The notes: generated by a model not told the origin, from the letters alone. DNA of 64,000 nucleotides from Mucilaginibacter xinganensis (GCF_002257585.1 NZ_CP022743.1:3224001-3288000); one strand, 5' to 3'. Positions 43,896 to 53,148 are shown, numbered from the stretch's first letter. Made by a program: numbers and translations.

Positions 43896-45122
43896 CTAAA
43901 ACATGTTTAATACAAATGAGTATACAAAACGTGCACTTGTAAAGGCTGCATATGCCTGAGCACCATCGGCTTTATGTTGATCTCCATAGTCACAGACTGA
44001 TTTAACAAGTAGGACTTTGGTTCTATTTAAAAAATGGGAAGCTAAATAAATACCATATGCTTCCATATCAACACCTAACAATTTCCTATTTTTATCTTCT
44101 ATTGATTCCATAAAAGTTTTACTCGCCACTACATATGACCCAGAAGCTATAGGCCCCACAACAGCTTTCAACAAATTGACAGGGGCTACTCCTCTATAAC
44201 AAGTTTGAATCTTCAATATTTCATTCTTTTTGTTAACAAAATTTTGAACCTTGGAAATAAGACCTTGATCAGTTGGTAGTTGATGTGGTTCGGGTTTGAA
44301 TATAAAATTAGCCTTTTCATCTTCTTCCATTTTTCCTGATCCATAGTCAATAGCGTTTTCTGCGATAATGATGTCCCCCAAATTTAGTCCTCTTTCTTTT
44401 ACACCTGCACATATTCCGGTCATAAATAAATAATCGACCTCAAATTTGGCTATTACCATTGAAGCAACTGTTGCAGAAGCATGCATACCCATGCGATTAA
44501 TTGAACAAGCTAAGACTCTATATGTGTTTCCGTATAAAGTAGATATTTTGCCTTCGTGAAAGATGAAAGAAGAGTTATCAGTTTCAAATCTTTTCCAGTT
44601 CATTGGAAGATCTAACACTTCAATCAATTCTGGACTTTCAAGAGCACACAGAATACAAATATCAAATTTGTTTTGTTGTTCAACAGTTTCCCTAAACCGA
44701 TTCTTTACAGAAACCAAATAAGAAATTTTACTTCTCAATTTATCTTTCCAGCTTGAATTCTTATAACTAAAATGAATTAAATGCCACAGCTTATCATCAA
44801 AACTGTCAGCATGAATTTCAATTAGGTCATCGTATTGAGAAAAACCAATAATATGTACAGGTATATGAATTTCACTATTGTAATAAATTTCATTAAGAAA
44901 CTTTATACTCTCCTCTGCTAAAGGCTCAGATTCAGAGTCAACTGGCAGCACCAAATCTAAAATGAGTAAGTCATATGATGTGTTATATAAAGCTTTTCGT
45001 GCTTCTTTGACATTTATTTTATGAGCTATAGCTGATTTAGAAATATGACACTCCTCTACAAGAAAATCGACCAAAATATTAGCTTTCTCTGTGGTATCAT
45101 CAACAATTAATATTTTAATCAT
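43896..45122 (-). CDS. Receiver-nucleoside phosphorylase fusion protein
   Basis: A 408-residue cytoplasmic protein in two parts. Residues 1-135 are a response-regulator receiver with the acidic pair Asp8-Asp9 and phosphoacceptor Asp56 (LLILDLVLP), while the usual Lys near the end is not clearly placed (FSYKNSSW). Residues 150-408 are a purine nucleoside phosphorylase/MTA-SAH nucleosidase fold with the catalytic residues retained: Glu162 (CALESPE), the phosphate/ribose segment VVGPIASGSYVV, Glu354 (VDMEAYG) and Asp378 (KSVCDYGD). This looks like a nucleoside-cleaving output domain gated by a receiver. Its ATG overlaps the stop of the upstream receiver gene by four bases. Last gene of the module and probable effector. 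Confidence 0.85.
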   Translation of the reverse strand: MIKILIVDDTTEKANILVDFLVEECHISKSAIAHKINVKEARKALYNTSYDLLILDLVLPVDSESEPLAEESIKFLNEIYYNSEIHIPVHIIGFSQYDDLIEIHADSFDDKLWHLIHFSYKNSSWKDKLRSKISYLVSVKNRFRETVEQQNKFDICILCALESPELIEVLDLPMNWKRFETDNSSFIFHEGKISTLYGNTYRVLACSINRMGMHASATVASMVIAKFEVDYLFMTGICAGVKERGLNLGDIIIAENAIDYGSGKMEEDEKANFIFKPEPHQLPTDQGLISKVQNFVNKKNEILKIQTCYRGVAPVNLLKAVVGPIASGSYVVASKTFMESIEDKNRKLLGVDMEAYGIYLASHFLNRTKVLLVKSVCDYGDQHKADGAQAYAAFTSARFVYSFVLNMF

Positions 45123-45565
45123 GTCAATTCTTTAATAAATTGTTTAAGTTTTAATGACCAATCCAAATTGGTATGAGAAAAGAATATAAATCCGCAATAG
45201 TTTTCGCTAAATCCTTCTTTGAGCTCTTGATGTAATTGGTCAATTTTAGTTCCATCAATAAAATTCTCATACATTGTTACAACGATTACCTTTGTTGGAA
45301 TTTCTCTTAAATAAATTTGTTTTAATATATTTTTACCGGCTAATGGTTCCGGTTCACCACCTGATTCATCATTTGAGATATCATAAGTTTGCATACTCAT
45401 ATCCAATAAAATCAAATTATATTGATCGTAATTTAATGCGATTTCTTTTGCGGCAGAGTTATATGACGTTTTTTGTTCCAGATCGACATCTGGAAATTCT
45501 TTCTCCAAATAACCTTTAATTTTTTCTAACTTTTTTTGATTATCCTCTACTATCAAGATTTTCAT
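45119..45565 (-). CDS. Stand-alone atypical receiver domain protein
   Basis: A 148-residue single receiver. The acidic pocket Glu7-Asp8, the phosphoacceptor Asp55 (LILLDMSM) and Thr97 (VVTMYEN) are present. The lysine that normally closes the active site is not clearly present; the equivalent tail reads FFSHTNLDW, parallel to FSYKNSSW in the next protein. Both receivers share the tail pattern FSxxNxxWxxKL, suggesting a common subfamily. It overlaps the genes on both sides by four bases each, so it is made in step with the HATPase protein and the effector. It probably relays or tunes the signal. Confidence 0.82.
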   Translation of the reverse strand: MKILIVEDNQKKLEKIKGYLEKEFPDVDLEQKTSYNSAAKEIALNYDQYNLILLDMSMQTYDISNDESGGEPEPLAGKNILKQIYLREIPTKVIVVTMYENFIDGTKIDQLHQELKEGFSENYCGFIFFSHTNLDWSLKLKQFIKELT

Positions 45566-48500
45566 ACCAAAATCTGGTTTAGTTGTATAGCAATTTGAAT
45601 ATGAAATTTATTTTCATATTCATTTATAATTTTAACATGGTTTCTTTCGTTCTCTAAGTCGTATTGCACGATTTTTATAGCTTTGCTAATTCCCGATTTA
45701 CCCTCGGATATTAACTTTTTATCATCCACAATAAGTTTTCCATCAGTAGTTTGTTTAAAGGGAAGATCAATTATATCAAGAGTCTTTGAGCTGATGAAAT
45801 CGCAAATCATAAATCCATTGTCTTCTGAACAGATAAACTGAAAATCTCTTAAACCATCTTGAGGCGTGCCGTATTTAAACATGTTATCAATGAGAATTCT
45901 AAAAAGATCAGTAAAATGAATGTACAAAGAGGATTTTATAGTTGGATTTATATTTAAAGTAATATTGAAATCGGCCATTACCTTGGGATAACATCGTTCA
46001 GTATTTTTCCACACAATATTGATTAGTTTATTGACGTCGAAATCATCGATAGTTGATCCTGACCTTCTAAACCAAGAACTTATTTTGTTTAATCGATTTT
46101 CGATTATCGTATTACATTCGTTAACATTTGTAAAAATTTGAGGGAGTCTATCGTTTGCAAAATTTTGTCTTAAATTTCTTTCTAATTTATTTAGCTCTTC
46201 TGAAAATTGATCTTTTATTTGTTTATCAATATAAGACCTAATAACTTCTAAATTTGCATCTGTTCTCAACCATATCAAATCAATTACTTTTTGACAGAAT
46301 ATCTTTGCATCTGTTTCTTCTGATAGCGTCACCGCAAAGTTATAAAGCTCCGATTTATCGAATTCATAATTAAAAAGTCCATTCTCGTTTTTACCGTCTT
46401 TTTTTATTTGAATCTTTTCTTTGATTATTTTTTCAATTATGTTATCTACAGACAAAGAAAATTTTGATAAAATTTCGTAGAGCTTTTGAATTTCACTACT
46501 GGAAAGATTAAAAGTTGCGCTTCTCCAATATCGATTTTCTTGATACTCATTTTTTTCACCAAAAGTATTAAGAATCAAATTTTGTTTTTCGATTTCAGGT
46601 CTGATTTCTCCAAGTAAAACCCCATGCCGTATCCGCGTGCTTAGATAAGCTACTATACCGAATTTACTAAATAAATATTTGTCGAGTATGGAGTCAAATA
46701 ACTCTGCGAATACTTCCGCCAATGCACTATCTGTATATTTGACCTCCGATTCATTATATTTGTCACCGCCATTATACTGAAACATAGCATAACTTTTCTG
46801 ACTAATGATGAGTATTGTTTTATTTTTCAAAAATAGCCTATAGATAGTTTTATACCTATTAAATAAGCCCTCAATTTCGTTTAACTCATTGTTTATTATC
46901 GCTTGGTCATTTGCATAAATCTTACTTTCTTCAAGTTTTTGAGTTCCCTCATAAACAATTAGTTCATTAGTAATGAGTTTTAACTCCTCGTCATAAAGAT
47001 CTTTTCTGGCAGGAACAATTTCAATAAGATGGTTCACAATATTAATTCGCTCAGTTAGCCTTTCAATCGTATTATTAATGTGAATGGAGTGTTTTAAAGT
47101 TTCGATTCTACATACGTTATTATAAAATAGCTCGATTTTCAAATCATTTTCATCAAGCACTTCATCAAACAATTGGGATGGACGTTTTTTATCATAAATT
47201 TTACAAAATTGCTCCAAAATGAAACTAATTTCAATATCATCGTCAGACGTCAAACTAATAAAAATCGGTAAATCTATTGCCCGTTTAATGTTTTTATAGC
47301 GGTTTTTTCTTAAAACATCTATAAGGTCTTTGGTTTCAATTCTTAAAACCGAATTGTTTTCATTCAGATAGTGGTTTACAAAAAATTCGATTGCTTCATT
47401 ATAAAGTTCCATTTTAATCAAACACCTAAACCAAAACTTTAACGCTGTTTGTACAATGGAGGCATTATCAGAAAATATCGCGATAATATTACCCCACGCC
47501 TCGATACTTTCAAAATATAAATCATTTTTATAAGCCAGCTTTGCTTTATTGATTAAATATACTTGCTTGCTAATTTCAGTATCTAACATCAATTCATTGC
47601 TTAAAAAACTTTTATGAAATTTTATCGCAACAGAATTAGAGAATTTTTTCAACCCTACTTCAAGGAATTTTAACGCATTAGCTTCTTTTAAGTAATAATT
47701 TGAAAAGTAAGGATCGAAGGAGGTAAGAGAGAGTAATTTCAATCTCTTATTAATTATCAAGTTTTGCTCCTCCTTTAATAAATAGTCAATTCCGGCAGAT
47801 ACATCAAAAGAAAGAAGGTTCTTATTAATTTGATATAAGCTGTACAACAAAGCTTTGCGATCAGTCCTATTGGAAATTAAATTGAAAATTTTTATTCCAA
47901 TTTGATCTAACAAAGAATTCTTTTCATTTGTCAGTGTAGTATAATCTTTGTTTAAACTAATATGGCAATTGGCATAAATAACTATAAAATCAATATTTAC
48001 ACTATTTTTCAAAAAATACTCTCTAATTTCATTAATCGCCTCTTTATAAAAACCAGAATAGTACAAATCAATAATGTGCAAATAATTGCTGTTATAAAAT
48101 AAATCAATTTTATTTTCTGGTTCTAAAGCGAATAATAAAGAAAGCAATTGTTCATCATTTGTTTTTTTATAAAGATATTTTGCTTTTGATTGCAAAAAGG
48201 TAAACTTATCCCCTTGAATGCATAAAACTTTTAAAACATCCCGAAGCACTAAATACCGATCTACAATTGAGTTAGAATTTTCGAAAAGAAGTACATGACT
48301 GAAATCATCTAATGAATAATTTTCATAAAAGTTTAAGCGAAATAAATAGTACTCTCTAATATCCTTTTCAAATTTGTTTTTATTGTTTTTAAAAACAGAA
48401 TTGATATCATAGTCGTATTTGTAAGCTGACAAATTTCTTTCCGTTCGAAATGATAAAAATTGAGCTATGGTACTGATTCTTCCTTTTTTATTTAAAATAT

Positions 48501-48990
48501 TAATTTCCGATAAAAATTCTTTTTGTTCTTCCGATCTATTTTGATATTCTAATAAAAGAAATTTTGCTTCTAAGTACCACAACGAATACCCTGTTTCAAT
48601 TAAGATCTTTCCCAATATATTTTCAGCTTTTTCATACATTCCTCTCAAAAAGGCTTTTTCAAAATCTTTTTTTAAAACAAGGAAAATTGAAAGTTCTTTA
48701 GTATATTTTCTTACTGAAACAAAAAGCCAATTCATTTCTTGAATCAGAGACTTTGGTTTATAGAGAGTATCGGATATACCTAAGTCAGAAATACTCCGCG
48801 GAAGTGGATTTCCAAAAAGTGTAAAAAGAATTGGTTTAACTGTATTTGATAGGTTATCAGCTATACTGCATAATGTATTAAAATCTACAACATTTTTTAC
48901 AAAATTTAATTCCTCATTCTTTCTTCGAGATGATAATATCCTACTTACGGCAGGATGGAACTGCTGAAATTTAATTTTCTTTTCTTTCAT
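45562..48990 (-). CDS. Large helical-repeat protein with C-terminal HATPase domain, sensor of a three-gene module
   Basis: A 1142-residue protein, no signal peptide or membrane helix. Residues 1 to about 900 are almost all helical, with a tetratricopeptide-like texture, e.g. FYKEAINEIREYFLKN and SIEAWGNIIAIFS. A linker with LNKISSWFRRSG (about 960-975) occupies the place of a dimerisation helix, but I see no phosphoacceptor His. The C-terminal 130 residues are a histidine-kinase-type ATPase: Asn1036 in the N box (RILIDNMFKYG) and a G2-like GKSGISKAIKIV at about 1097-1108. The ATG begins the operon; the stop overlaps the receiver gene by four bases. It may sense a ligand or partner through the repeats and act on the receivers. 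Strongly AT-rich compared with neighbours. Confidence 0.8.
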   Translation of the reverse strand: MKEKKIKFQQFHPAVSRILSSRRKNEELNFVKNVVDFNTLCSIADNLSNTVKPILFTLFGNPLPRSISDLGISDTLYKPKSLIQEMNWLFVSVRKYTKELSIFLVLKKDFEKAFLRGMYEKAENILGKILIETGYSLWYLEAKFLLLEYQNRSEEQKEFLSEINILNKKGRISTIAQFLSFRTERNLSAYKYDYDINSVFKNNKNKFEKDIREYYLFRLNFYENYSLDDFSHVLLFENSNSIVDRYLVLRDVLKVLCIQGDKFTFLQSKAKYLYKKTNDEQLLSLLFALEPENKIDLFYNSNYLHIIDLYYSGFYKEAINEIREYFLKNSVNIDFIVIYANCHISLNKDYTTLTNEKNSLLDQIGIKIFNLISNRTDRKALLYSLYQINKNLLSFDVSAGIDYLLKEEQNLIINKRLKLLSLTSFDPYFSNYYLKEANALKFLEVGLKKFSNSVAIKFHKSFLSNELMLDTEISKQVYLINKAKLAYKNDLYFESIEAWGNIIAIFSDNASIVQTALKFWFRCLIKMELYNEAIEFFVNHYLNENNSVLRIETKDLIDVLRKNRYKNIKRAIDLPIFISLTSDDDIEISFILEQFCKIYDKKRPSQLFDEVLDENDLKIELFYNNVCRIETLKHSIHINNTIERLTERINIVNHLIEIVPARKDLYDEELKLITNELIVYEGTQKLEESKIYANDQAIINNELNEIEGLFNRYKTIYRLFLKNKTILIISQKSYAMFQYNGGDKYNESEVKYTDSALAEVFAELFDSILDKYLFSKFGIVAYLSTRIRHGVLLGEIRPEIEKQNLILNTFGEKNEYQENRYWRSATFNLSSSEIQKLYEILSKFSLSVDNIIEKIIKEKIQIKKDGKNENGLFNYEFDKSELYNFAVTLSEETDAKIFCQKVIDLIWLRTDANLEVIRSYIDKQIKDQFSEELNKLERNLRQNFANDRLPQIFTNVNECNTIIENRLNKISSWFRRSGSTIDDFDVNKLINIVWKNTERCYPKVMADFNITLNINPTIKSSLYIHFTDLFRILIDNMFKYGTPQDGLRDFQFICSEDNGFMICDFISSKTLDIIDLPFKQTTDGKLIVDDKKLISEGKSGISKAIKIVQYDLENERNHVKIINEYENKFHIQIAIQLNQILV

Positions 48991-49330
48991 TAAATAAGGT
49001 TAACAGGTTAAATGACTTCAAATGAAATTATATTTCAACTGAACATTATTCCAGACGAATAAATGTAACTTAAAAATTGAGATTTACAATTATAATAATA
49101 TGTTTAGATTTAATACAAACTTAACAAGTTTAATAAATTTAAAATATCAGGTTTCAATAAATCTTTTTCCTCTTCTGGCGCGAGAATGTCTCCTCCTGGC
49201 GCGAGAATGCCGCGCTGGCCTAAAGAGGTGGAGTTCTCGTGACACCGCGTTTAGGTAGCCCGCTTTACCCGCCGGCTCATTTATTAACTTCAGCAGCACG
49301 CATAAACCGCCGGCAAAAAAAGGCTTCAGA
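48991..49330. other. Intergenic region upstream of the three-gene module
   Basis: About 180 bases of AT-rich sequence adjoin the module start, including a perfect inverted repeat TGAAAT-TAT-ATTTCA (49023-49037). Then comes a pair of tandem 21-base units with GGCGCGAGAATG (49169-49210), and GC-rich sequence with AACCGCCGGC that resembles 43389 and leads to the metallophosphoesterase end. No gene was identified. Confidence 0.55.
49023..49037 (-). promoter_or_regulatory. Inverted repeat upstream of the module, possible operator
   Basis: TGAAAT and ATTTCA with a three-base spacer lie about 35 bases before the ATG of the large HATPase gene. No regulator gene is in the module, so the binding protein is unknown. 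Confidence 0.3.
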
Positions 49331-50545
49331 TTATCTGCTGCCCCGTTTTAAAGTGATCACCGCAACTTCGGGCCACATACCTATTCGGCCCTTCAAGCCT
49401 AAAAATCCAAATCCGCGGTTAACATACAGGTACCGCCCTGCGTTTTGGTAAAGCCCGGCCCATTGCTTGTAAACATATTGGACGGGGCTCCACTTAAATC
49501 CTAAAAAATCAATGCCGAACTGCATGCCATGGGTATGCCCTGACAGCGTTAGGTGGATGTGCTGGTCATGTTCCAGCGTTACGCCTTCCCAGTGTGAAGG
49601 GTCGTGCGACATAAGTACCTTGAAGGCGTCACCCGGCACGCTGGCGGTAGCTTTTTCCAGGTCGCCATACTTATGAAAGCCGCCTTTACCCCAGTTTTCC
49701 ACCCCGATCAATTCGATAGATTGATCGTCTTTTTTCAGCGTTACCGCTTCGTCAAGCAGCAAGCGGAACCCGATCTCGGAATGAACTTGTTTTAACCGCT
49801 TTAAATTTGCATGCTTGGCCTCCGCGCTTTCCCATTGGATATAATCCCCGTAATCATGGTTGCCCAGGATAGAAAACTTGCCCGTCGGCGCCTTTAGCCC
49901 TGCGAATGCCGGGATCCACTGATCCATTTCCGAGGCCTTGTTATTCACCAGGTCGCCGGTAAATAAGATGACGTCACTTTGCTGATCGTTCACCAGGTCG
50001 AGCCCTTTTTGCACGCCTGCTGCATTGGTAAAGCTGCCGGAATGCACGTCAGTGATCTGCGTGATGGTGAAGCCATCAAAGGCCTCCGGCAGATCCGGGA
50101 ACCAGATGGTTTCGCGCCGCAACCGGTAAAAATGCCGCCCCCGCGTAATGCCAAACAGCACCACCAGGAACATAACAGCAGCAACACCAAATGCCAGTTC
50201 ACTCACCCAAAGTTCCCTTGGCGGGAAACCGCGAAACAATCGTGAAAGGTCTTCAATGAGCAAAACAGGAACTGCCAATAAGCGGGGAATAAATGCCAAT
50301 AGCATTAGCCCTATTACCCAGGTGATGAGCGTTTGCTGCATTTGCGAACCACGCCGCACAAAGATCACCGCGGCCAGGCCGCCCATCAGCAAGAGATCGA
50401 TTACCCAATAGATCCATAAATAATCGGCAGCGCGGGTTAATGTGTGTATAGCCTTGTAAAAATAAAGGTCGGTACAAAACCAGAGGAGAATAATTAAGGG
50501 AAGTCTTTTAGCCATTTTAATAAGAATGCAATACGAGTATATCAA
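49331..50545 (-). CDS. Membrane-bound metallophosphoesterase
   Basis: A 404-residue protein with four or five N-terminal membrane helices (residues about 8-130) and a C-terminal calcineurin-like phosphoesterase domain. The metal ligands are visible in order: ITQITDVHSG (about 175), LFTGDLVNN, SILGNHDYGD, MSHDPSHW and LSGHTHGM. It is similar to the YkuE/YaeI class, whose members act on phospholipid-like or UDP-linked substrates in some species. The 3' end of the gene is duplicated at 43427-43500. It follows the PAP2 gene on the same strand with about 50 bases between them. Confidence 0.88.
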   Translation of the reverse strand: MIYSYCILIKMAKRLPLIILLWFCTDLYFYKAIHTLTRAADYLWIYWVIDLLLMGGLAAVIFVRRGSQMQQTLITWVIGLMLLAFIPRLLAVPVLLIEDLSRLFRGFPPRELWVSELAFGVAAVMFLVVLFGITRGRHFYRLRRETIWFPDLPEAFDGFTITQITDVHSGSFTNAAGVQKGLDLVNDQQSDVILFTGDLVNNKASEMDQWIPAFAGLKAPTGKFSILGNHDYGDYIQWESAEAKHANLKRLKQVHSEIGFRLLLDEAVTLKKDDQSIELIGVENWGKGGFHKYGDLEKATASVPGDAFKVLMSHDPSHWEGVTLEHDQHIHLTLSGHTHGMQFGIDFLGFKWSPVQYVYKQWAGLYQNAGRYLYVNRGFGFLGLKGRIGMWPEVAVITLKRGSR

Positions 50546-50595
50546 TGCAGACGATTGAGCGGCGGGAATATTTTAAATTTTTAAAAAACGTGGAA

Positions 50596-51291
50596 TTATT
50601 TAAAAGCCGGCTTTAATAACCACGAGGTGGTAGTACCCAGTACGGCCCCGCCAAAAACGTCGCTGGGGTAATGCACGCCAAGGTACATCCGCGAGTACCC
50701 CACCGACCCTGCCCACAGATACGAAGGAACGATCACATACCATTTTGGGTACGCCCTTGACAACGCCGTTGCCACCGCAAAACTGGTGGAGGTATGCCCT
50801 GAAGGGAACGAGGTGCTGCCCGCATTGTAAACCGCCACGATCTTCAAATTCTGCACAAACGGGCGGCGGCGCTTAAAAATGGCTTTCATTAGCATGGTAG
50901 CCCCGAAAGTTATGGCTGTGCTGCTGCCCACATACAAGGCGTTCTGGCGCATCTCGCCATCGTGCCTTACTATCCCGCCAACCATTAACGCGGCGGGTAC
51001 GCTGTAGGCAACATAAGTGAGCGAATTTGATAAAAACAGCATTGTTTTTGTTTCGCTGTCCTCGCGCTTCAAAGCCAGGTTGATCAAAAATTTATCATCA
51101 AACCGCTGCACAAAGTTATTTACCTGCGCGGCCTGTACCTTTACCTGGGTAGTGGTTTTGGTTTGCTCGGGGGTTTTGGGCTGCTCTTCTGTTTTTACCT
51201 GCCCGAAAACGTTCCCTGCAAAGGCCACCATCACAAATAGCTGCATAACAAATAACGCATTGATTCCCCTTATGCCCTTGTTTATCTTCAT
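50596..51291 (-). CDS. PAP2-family phosphatase
   Basis: A 231-residue membrane protein with the three PAP2 motifs: KAIFKRRRP, SFPSGHTSTSF and SRMYLGVHYPSDVFGG (catalytic His in each of the last two). An N-terminal signal-like helix is followed by a Gln/Thr/Lys-rich linker (about 30-60: EEQPKTPEQTKTTTQVKVQ) and then about four helices. PAP2 enzymes dephosphorylate lipids such as undecaprenyl diphosphate or phosphatidic acid in the envelope. It precedes the metallophosphoesterase gene. Confidence 0.87.
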   Translation of the reverse strand: MKINKGIRGINALFVMQLFVMVAFAGNVFGQVKTEEQPKTPEQTKTTTQVKVQAAQVNNFVQRFDDKFLINLALKREDSETKTMLFLSNSLTYVAYSVPAALMVGGIVRHDGEMRQNALYVGSSTAITFGATMLMKAIFKRRRPFVQNLKIVAVYNAGSTSFPSGHTSTSFAVATALSRAYPKWYVIVPSYLWAGSVGYSRMYLGVHYPSDVFGGAVLGTTTSWLLKPAFK

Positions 51292-51637
51292 AAAATACCG
51301 GTATGCTTATTTAATATAAATAGTATGTCAAATGTATCTGCTAAAATGCAATTAACGCTTAACAGTAAAACCATAAAATTGTTAAAGTTTGTCGGCAATT
51401 AATACTATTTAATCAGCAAAACACATCCTACAGGGCTGCGAATCTGATTTGGACGATCACAAAACTGCCGTTTCCGCCGTTCAGGCGCTTAAAATTACTA
51501 AATAATAGCCGCCTAAATTTATCCGCATACGCCCCCCCTCTTGCCAGGCAAAAAATATTTTCAAAAATATTTGCGAAACCGAATAGTTGCACATATATTT
51601 GCAACTGAATGGTTTCTTAATTAAAACAAAAGAACAA
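51292..51637. other. Divergent intergenic region with ArsR promoter-operator
   Basis: The left half is ordinary sequence before the PAP2 gene; the right half contains the promoter and the operator listed below for the ArsR-SRPBCC operon. Confidence 0.5.
51571..51605 (+). promoter_or_regulatory. Promoter and palindromic operator of the ArsR-SRPBCC operon
   Basis: TTG at 51571-51573 and TATATTTG at 51594-51601, spaced by 20 bases, match the Bacteroidota promoter. The palindrome GTTGCA/TGCAAC (51586-51605) covers the -7 element, the expected place for self-repression by the ArsR-family regulator encoded next. Confidence 0.7.
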
Positions 51638-51958
51638 ATGAGACGAGATATTTTCCAGGCAATAGCGGACCCCACAAGGAGAGCTATTATCACCCTGATT
51701 GCATTGCAGGCAATGACACCTAATGCGATTGCCGAAAATTTCAACACCACCCGGCAGGCCGTATCCAAGCACCTGCGGATCCTTACCGAATGTGAATTGG
51801 TAAAGCAGGAACCCCGGGGCCGTGAAGTGTATTTTTCACTAGAAATTAATAAAATGAAAGAAGTAGATAAATGGCTGGAGCAATTCCGCCAAATTTGGGA
51901 AACCCGTTTCAACCAACTCGACGACGTATTAGCAACACTTAAAAAACAGCAGAAATGA
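51638..51958 (+). CDS. ArsR-family transcriptional regulator
   Basis: A 106-residue winged-helix repressor from the ATG at 51638; an upstream in-frame ATG would place the operator inside the coding region, so the later start is preferred. It has the standard start [17 protein letters not shown] and the recognition helix [22 protein letters not shown]. It lacks the CVC-type metal ligands, matching the branch that pairs with SRPBCC proteins. Its stop overlaps the next gene by four bases. Confidence 0.9.
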   Translation: MRRDIFQAIADPTRRAIITLIALQAMTPNAIAENFNTTRQAVSKHLRILTECELVKQEPRGREVYFSLEINKMKEVDKWLEQFRQIWETRFNQLDDVLATLKKQQK

Positions 51959-52452
51959 CAAACGATCCGATATTCAACTTTACCGTTGACAAAGCAGCCA
52001 AAACCTTATTTATGACCAGGGAATTTAACGCTGAACCAGCACTGGTGTGGGATGCATTTACCAAAGCCGAAATTCTTGACCAATGGGTGGCACCTAAACC
52101 ATGGACATCCAAAACAAAATACCTGAATTTTGAGGTGGGCGGTAAAAGATTTTATGCTATGGTAAGCCCCGAAGGACTGGAGCGCTGGATAATCCAGGAA
52201 TACACGTCCATAACACCGAAAACTAATTTTAAACTGTACAATGCGTTTGCTGACAAAGATGAAAACCCTGAATTACCCGGTTCTGAATGGGATTACACCT
52301 TCAGCGGAGCAAACGGAAAAACAACGGTAAATATCAGTATTTACAATGAATCACTTGAGCGCCTGGAGAAATTGGTGGATGGCTTTAAGATAGGAATGGC
52401 CATGACGCTTATCAATCTTGATCAGGTACTGGCCACTTTATCCGGCAAATAG
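51955..52452 (+). CDS. SRPBCC domain protein (AHSA1/ArsR-partner type)
   Basis: A 165-residue single SRPBCC domain with [27 protein letters not shown] near the start and a terminal helix that runs to the end. It is translationally coupled to the ArsR gene (ATGA overlap), a pairing common in bacteria where the SRPBCC protein may bind the inducer. It is followed by a VOC-family gene after about 65 bases, and the three may share one transcript. Confidence 0.85.
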   Translation: MTNDPIFNFTVDKAAKTLFMTREFNAEPALVWDAFTKAEILDQWVAPKPWTSKTKYLNFEVGGKRFYAMVSPEGLERWIIQEYTSITPKTNFKLYNAFADKDENPELPGSEWDYTFSGANGKTTVNISIYNESLERLEKLVDGFKIGMAMTLINLDQVLATLSGK

Positions 52453-52519
52453 TTCCGCCTAAAATATTTGGAATAAATTTTAACAGAACAAACCATTAAA
52501 CAATCTAAAAAAATAAATT

Positions 52520-52948
52520 ATGGCACTTATCAATCCACACATCAACTTCAACGGAAATGCCGAAGAAGCATTCAACTTTTACAAATCAGTATTTGGCGGA
52601 GAGTTTTCAAAAATCATCCGTTTCAAAGACCTTGCGGGCCCTGAGTTCCAGGTAGCGGAGAAAGAAGAAAACAAGATCATGCACATTGCCCTGCCTATCG
52701 GCAAAAGCAATTCACTGATGGCAAATGATGTCCCGGAATTTATGGGAAGAACAAACGAAAACGAAAACAGGAGTAAAATTGTGATAACTGCGGAAAGCAA
52801 GCAGGAAGCAGATAAATTATTTAACGGACTTTCTGTAGGAGGACAAATTGAAGGGCCGATCGGTGATAGTCCATGGGGTACCTATTTTGGTTGTTTCAGA
52901 GACAAATACGGCATTGAATGGATAGTGGAATTTGACCCGAACAATTAA
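52520..52948 (+). CDS. VOC family protein, PhnB/glyoxalase-like
   Basis: A 142-residue protein of the vicinal oxygen chelate fold in the PhnB-like branch. It opens with NPHINFNGNAEEAFNFYKSVFGGEF, carries the central MHIALPIGKSNSLMANDVPEF and ends with WGTYFGCFRDKYGIEWIVEF. Members bind a metal through His/Glu and bind or convert small molecules; the function of this branch is uncertain. It is downstream of the ArsR-SRPBCC pair on the same strand. Confidence 0.83.
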   Translation: MALINPHINFNGNAEEAFNFYKSVFGGEFSKIIRFKDLAGPEFQVAEKEENKIMHIALPIGKSNSLMANDVPEFMGRTNENENRSKIVITAESKQEADKLFNGLSVGGQIEGPIGDSPWGTYFGCFRDKYGIEWIVEFDPNN

Positions 52949-53148
52949 CGAAAACTACAAACGCTCCGCCGCATGCAGGTTTTGACCTCTCCGCGTGCCG
53001 GCGCAATATAACCCGCTTGATGAACAGGCGGGCTATTTTGTTTAATACTGATAACGGATGGCTCAAAGCGACTGACAGGATAGTAAAGCTTTATAATCAT
53101 CCTTTAAAAATGCCGTTAAATGTTTATTTTCGACCAAACCCATACGCC

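Noticed and set aside
43896..45122. Ordinary MTA/SAH nucleosidase housekeeping gene.
   Set aside because: The N-terminal receiver fusion, the coupled receiver gene and the large HATPase gene are not part of methionine-salvage loci.
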